A program made the translations under genes and the position numbers. Shown here piece by piece: positions 59,281 to 64,000 of a stretch of 64,000 nucleotides of DNA (position 1 is its first letter; the number at the start of each line of letters is the position of its first letter). Location of the stretch: NCBI GenBank assembly GCA_023079485.1, contig CM041092.1, positions 13,343,127-13,407,126 of the forward strand, written 5' to 3'. This stretch comes from Archilochus colubris (lineage: Eukaryota; Chordata; Aves; Apodiformes; Trochilidae). The notes under the pieces were generated by a model that made no database searches, was not told the DNA's origin, and saw only the letters and a list, made by a program, of their open reading frames with translations.

Positions 59281-62200
59281 TTTAAATGGTGCTATTTTGT
59301 TTGGCTTGCAATTTAGAAAGAAATAATGAGTATTTTTTGATAATACATCACAAACTGGCTCCTGGGAGTAGTGGGTTACAAGCCAATGGAACTGTTAAAC
59401 TCTGTTTTCAATGTATGGCAGTCTCAGGAAATCCAGCTATTCTTGTGACTGGCTTTAGCTTCAGGGCTTTATAAATCTTTGCTGGCTAGCAGCTACTTAT
59501 TACAAAAAATTAAGAACTATATATACAACCCTCCCGAAACACATTGCAAAATGTCAGGTTCCAGAAGAGGATCTAATAGCACTGCAGAGTGGCCTGTTAA
59601 AAGTGAGAATGATCGCCATTAGTTCAGCTCTGAATATCAGGAGACATTCAGCCAACCATACTTGCTGGCTTTTGAATCTGGTTTGACATAGACCCATTTT
59701 TCTACAGATTGACAGTAAAAAACTAGGTTCTCTACAGTCTGTAAACTGTGATTTTATATCCAGCAGTGATTTGAAAAACTAATGCTAATGCAGATTTATA
59801 ATAATGAGCTCTTTGAGTGAATATCCCCATTAGCTGCCCTATTTTCAAGACCTCTCTTATAATATTAAAAGTTGTCCTTTATTTTTTTTCTGTAACACCA
59901 TTTTTTTTCCTTTTGCCTTTTTGCCATTACTGTTTTCAACAGAAAACTCCTAATTATGCTGGCTGCTACAGTCCCTTCTACTTATAATGGTTTCCTTATC
60001 CATCATTATAGTGTGATCACACTAATGATAGTCTCTCATACCTCTGTGGTGTAATTAATGTAATATTGCAGGCTGAAAAACATAATTTTCAAAAGGCCTC
60101 TTAACTTTTATATGTTCATTTGCAGATATTGAATAATGTGCATAAACTTTGGAAGATAGGGGCTGCCATAAGAGAACACAGTAGTGGTTCATCTACTATG
60201 ATATCCCATCACAGACCAAAGCCAATCACAATTATTCCAAAAGAAAATATAATTTCCCCGTTGGCCATTATAGTTAAGAAGAACTGAATAGCACTGCTTT
60301 GCCCATGGGGGAAGTTTGTTGTGATGGTATTTAACAGTTTTAGCAATCATTCACTTCCAGTAGAATGCCCTGATAAATGCACTGATGTCTGGGGCATTTC
60401 AGAGATCAAGAGAGGTGGAGGGTGGAGACTGATATGTCTCATTAAAACAGCTGGATCCCTCTGCAGTCAGTCTGAGTGTAACATCCAGAGCAGTTTCTGA
60501 AATAGCACTCTTGTGGCTTTGCTTTGAATTATTCTGATTTTACATGAAGTCATCCCTACTCTCTGGCCTGACCAAGTGATCCTTCTCCTAAGAGGCGTCC
60601 AGGTTTTCCATATCCCAACATGTTCTGCACAAGTCTCAATACATTCCCCAGTTATGCTGTGATCTCTTCATTGTGTTTAATTTTCTGGCCTGCACTTTGT
60701 CTCTGTGATTCAGGATGTGTAATGACAGTATTTCCCTTGCTCTGACTGACCAGGTGTTTGTGATGTATTTTCAAGGCCAATCTGTTAATTGGAATGGAGG
60801 TGGGGAAATCAGAGCAGACCTGGGTCAATGAAGTGTGTCTCTGTCTCAAGTCTTGCATCCCTGTGCGATACAGAAGCCTTATCTACAGGTGTTAGGAAAT
60901 TCCCACTTCAGAGATGCTTCATGGTATAGAGCCCTCTATGGCATAGGCTTTGCTTTTTTAAAGATTCAAATACAGACCATCTGCATTGGCTGGTCAGCTC
61001 AGAGACTAAAGGACAAAATGTTTTTCAGACTTCAAAGCCTTAATATTGTTACTGTCTAATGCTAGGGCAGGCTTTCATAATCTCTTCCCAATGCAAATCT
61101 TACAAATGCCTATGCCTATAAAAATTTCCCTCAAGTTCCTGGGTGAATTACCAGAACTCCTAATTCTTCTGTTGATATTAATGAGACTCTAATTTTGTGG
61201 CAGCTGGTGGGAGATTTAAGGCATCACAGTATCATCTTAAACCTAAAGTGTATCTGTGGAGTGACATTTGCCAAATAAGTGCCATATAACCAGCACACAA
61301 AGAATTTTATTAAAACCATTCCTAGACTCACACCATCTGTTTGGAAGGAAGACAAAATACATCGAGCAAGGTGACCCAATCAAACAAACTGAAGTGCAGG
61401 ATGTTATAGTACAACCAAAGCAAAGAAAATACAGCAGGACAACTTCTGGATTGTATTCTTTTCCTCCACAGTGGTGGGTACTCCACCTTTTAATTTAGAA
61501 CAGTGGGATATGGATTCAAAGGTGGAAGCAAGTTTTTTAGATCAACCAGGTGAGGCTTGCATTTGTTGTTTACTTGGGGCTCGTCTGAGAAGTTCTCCCA
61601 GGAGACAGGTATGGTAATCCTGCCTTTGCTACTCTCTTATGTGGCAACTTTAGAGTAGTTATATTTTCTAACATGTTTCATTTTGACTGTTTACTCCAGG
61701 CTGTACAACAAGCATATAAATCCATAGAAGGGATTCCTAGGCAGCATTAAGATCCTGGTCAGTACCATAATATTTGAGGATATATTTTTCATCCTCTAGT
61801 CAACTGGCAGAGGCTTCCTGGTCTACTGCTGAAGGAATACCTTGGGAAGGCTCTCCTTGTGAAATGTTAAAACCCTGTGGCCCAGCAAACATGAGTCATC
61901 CAGACAGTCTCTTTTTACTGGTTTCCTAAATAAACCTCACATTTTTTCCTCTTCCTAGAAGTATCTCCAGAGGTGCAGTGCTTCCAATACATCTATTGGA
62001 AGTTTCTGTGATTGGAGAGAAATCCCAAACAACTAAATGGCTATTGACCTTTATCTTGACTCTGTCAAACCCCTTTGCAGTAATATTTTTCCCACAAATT
62101 AAAGCCTTTTTCTGAGTCTGAGTTCCATCTTGCAGCTGACTTTTATTGCATTCCAGTAACCCAGAGAAAAATGTGTAGAGACTTGGTTTATGGGATTGTT

Positions 62201-64000
62201 TCTGGATTAAAAGGAGCAAGATGGGAAAAAACCCACAAAAATTGCTGTAATTGGGTCTTACAGCCAAAACATTTTCTGAATTATTGCACTCGGGTACTGA
62301 GGAAATGCTCGCTTTCTTTTCTCATCCAAACATCATGTTTGTGATGGCCAAGAAAACTTACCAAAATAAGCTTTCAATTATAGCTCTCAGAAAAATGCTC
62401 ATGGGCTAACTTCCCATGGAAGTGTTTTAGATGCAAAATACCATACCCTGTCCTGCATCTGAAAACCTGAAGTTTGTGTTGCACATCAGAGACCCTGATA
62501 GTATTTAGTTCACCCTCTGCATATGGGGCAGGAATGTATAATCCCACCTGTAGAGACAGAAGAGTCTTAGGAAAGGTAAAAATTTGGCCTGAAATAACAC
62601 TGGAGGTGTCTTGACAGAGTGCATATTTGGAAAGGTCAAGTCTTCTACAGTTAGAATTAGTCCTGGGAATTTGATCAAATTTTCTTCCATCACATGTAAT
62701 TTCCATAGAAATGAAGGTAGAATTAGTCCTGAAAAAGTGATATCGGTGAGACAAGTCGGGCATTTGGATTTTTCATTTGGTGATACCAAGCTGGCAAATC
62801 CCCTTTTGCTTAATGCTTGTGACCTTCCTCAGTGAAGATTCTAGTCTTGGAAATCAAGTGTGAGATAGGATCTATAAGACTCAATAATAGACACCTCTCC
62901 CTTCCCTGTCCTCTAAATCCTTGCCTAAGGACTGAGCCAGAGGAAGAAACCTTCAATTGAGTGCATAGACTCTTGCCTCCTGTAGCTGGAGCTGACTTTG
63001 TCTAGATCATCTCTGCAAACAAGGACAAAACCAACAGCAACAATGATCAGGAAGGAAGAATCTAATTCCAAAATGCTGTTGCTTCTGCTATTGTAAACAT
63101 GGAGCATGAAATGTGATAATTTGTTGTCTGTTTTCCCAGTTATTTCGTATTTTTAGACATATGAAGGAGCCAGGTACTATGGAATGTTTTAAAATGAGAA
63201 GTGATGCACTCTCCTTTCCAAGCTTACTCAATTGAAAAGACAAAATTCCTTGACTATGCAAGGGCAAAATGATAGATATGATGGAACGCACACAATTCAA
63301 GATGTGAACAGTGAAGCAAAACACCTGCTCAGAAACACATTTCTGTGATGAACTTATGTTGAAATCAGCTCTGTTTCAGGGATGGAGAGCTATTCACATG
63401 CATTTACTGCAGTTGACATTGGCAAAGAAACATTTTCTATTTCTTTACCATGTGAATTGCAGAAATGGATTTTCTAAATGAAAGATTTCCACCACTAAAT
63501 CCTTTTAAGTGTGTCCTTGTTCCCAGAAGACAGCTTGGAAATTGCTCCCAGGCAGCAGACACTTATTTCTATGTGTAATAATCAGTGAACCTTTCAAAAT
63601 ATCCTTATTAATAAAATCCCCATGTGTGGACATAAGACTAATATAGGTGATTTATTGATTGCATTTCCTCTGAAATATGAACTGGACTGGTTAACTCAGT
63701 ACCCTTACAGAACCTGAGAAATCCAAACTGTAGAGGGGTATTAGAGAAGATGAACAGAAATCCTGTCCTGTTTGAATCCTGTTCTGTAAGTGAATGGAAG
63801 GAATTATTTAAATCCCTGGTCAACTTGCACTTCTGCTGCACAAGAAAGGAATAACCAGTTTTTGTGGTGAAAAAAAACCAAAAACCCTCATCAAGAGTAG
63901 GTGTTTTATAATACATCTGTGCAATGGGTCTGCATTGTATACCTCTGACCATTACTTACCTCTCCAGAAGTAACCCATGCAGGTCATCCTTTTAATTTTA

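Larger units (their letters stand above)
54004..64000. other. Ten-kilobase unique non-coding stretch
   Basis: No exon or secure interspersed repeat recognised. Contains a somewhat G/C-richer, unassigned patch at 54030-54190, an A-rich run at 57205-57240, the (ATA)n microsatellite at 59261-59280, and a weak primer-binding-site look-alike at 61575-61595. Open frames of 113 and 129 codons on the minus strand (61926-62267, 62374-62763) show no recognisable domain, splice signals or codon pattern, and are judged chance frames. Confidence 0.6.

Noticed and set aside
60400..60860. Possible ancient L3/CR1-like relic
   Set aside because: Only vague resemblance in a few words; no ordered series of family landmarks could be established.
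62374..62763. 129-codon minus-strand frame overlapping a second 94-codon frame
   Set aside because: Considered as an exon, but no family motif, no convincing splice sites and no periodicity were visible. Needs protein alignment to revisit.
1..64000. CRISPR array, operon, phage or plasmid system
   Set aside because: No regularly spaced identical repeats with unique spacers, no ribosome-binding-site-led gene strings, and the repeat content is avian.

Overview
The window looks like bird nuclear DNA from a gene desert or the inside of a very large intron. It is A/T-rich and carries no open frame that reads as a cellular exon. Its recognisable interspersed repeats are almost all CR1 LINE fragments plus two avian-type endogenous retroviral LTRs. 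The CR1 calls rest on remembered family hallmarks: reverse-transcriptase motifs such as FADDTKL, the [12 protein letters not shown]-terminus, and the 3' octamer tail ATTCTATG/ATTCTGTG. The ERVL LTR that starts TGTCATxxTTTAAC on the plus strand is also typical of birds. The species cannot be named from this. No prokaryotic, plasmid or CRISPR features are present, and no exon, tRNA or rRNA could be supported.

Layout. 1-8879 is unique A/T-rich sequence with homopolymer runs and one old CR1 relic near 4.7 kb. 8880-10325 holds a plus-strand CR1 3' end and a minus-strand CR1 reverse-transcriptase piece. 11355-11916 is a degraded minus-strand ERVL LTR. 13960-14110 is a strongly G/T-skewed low-complexity block. 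15238-15905 is a second minus-strand CR1 reverse-transcriptase piece. 20187-21544 is a repeat cluster: two CR1 3' ends arranged head to head around an AT palindrome-rich spacer, then a compact 211-bp solo LTR with a perfect 6-bp target-site duplication. 30570-30725 is a third internal CR1 piece. 34310-34442 is a three-copy ~43-bp tandem repeat beside LTR-like sequence. 42671-42752 is an exact 41-bp tandem duplication. 53310-54003 is the longest CR1 3' section in the window. The last 10 kb is unique sequence with one (ATA)n microsatellite and a weak retroviral primer-site look-alike.

Nothing here works together as a pathway. The content is a record of retroelement insertion, truncation and decay. 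I found no convincing undescribed system. The observations most worth checking are the small solo LTR, the head-to-head CR1 pair, the two tandem duplications, and the CR1 pieces that keep internal sequence but lack their 3' ends.
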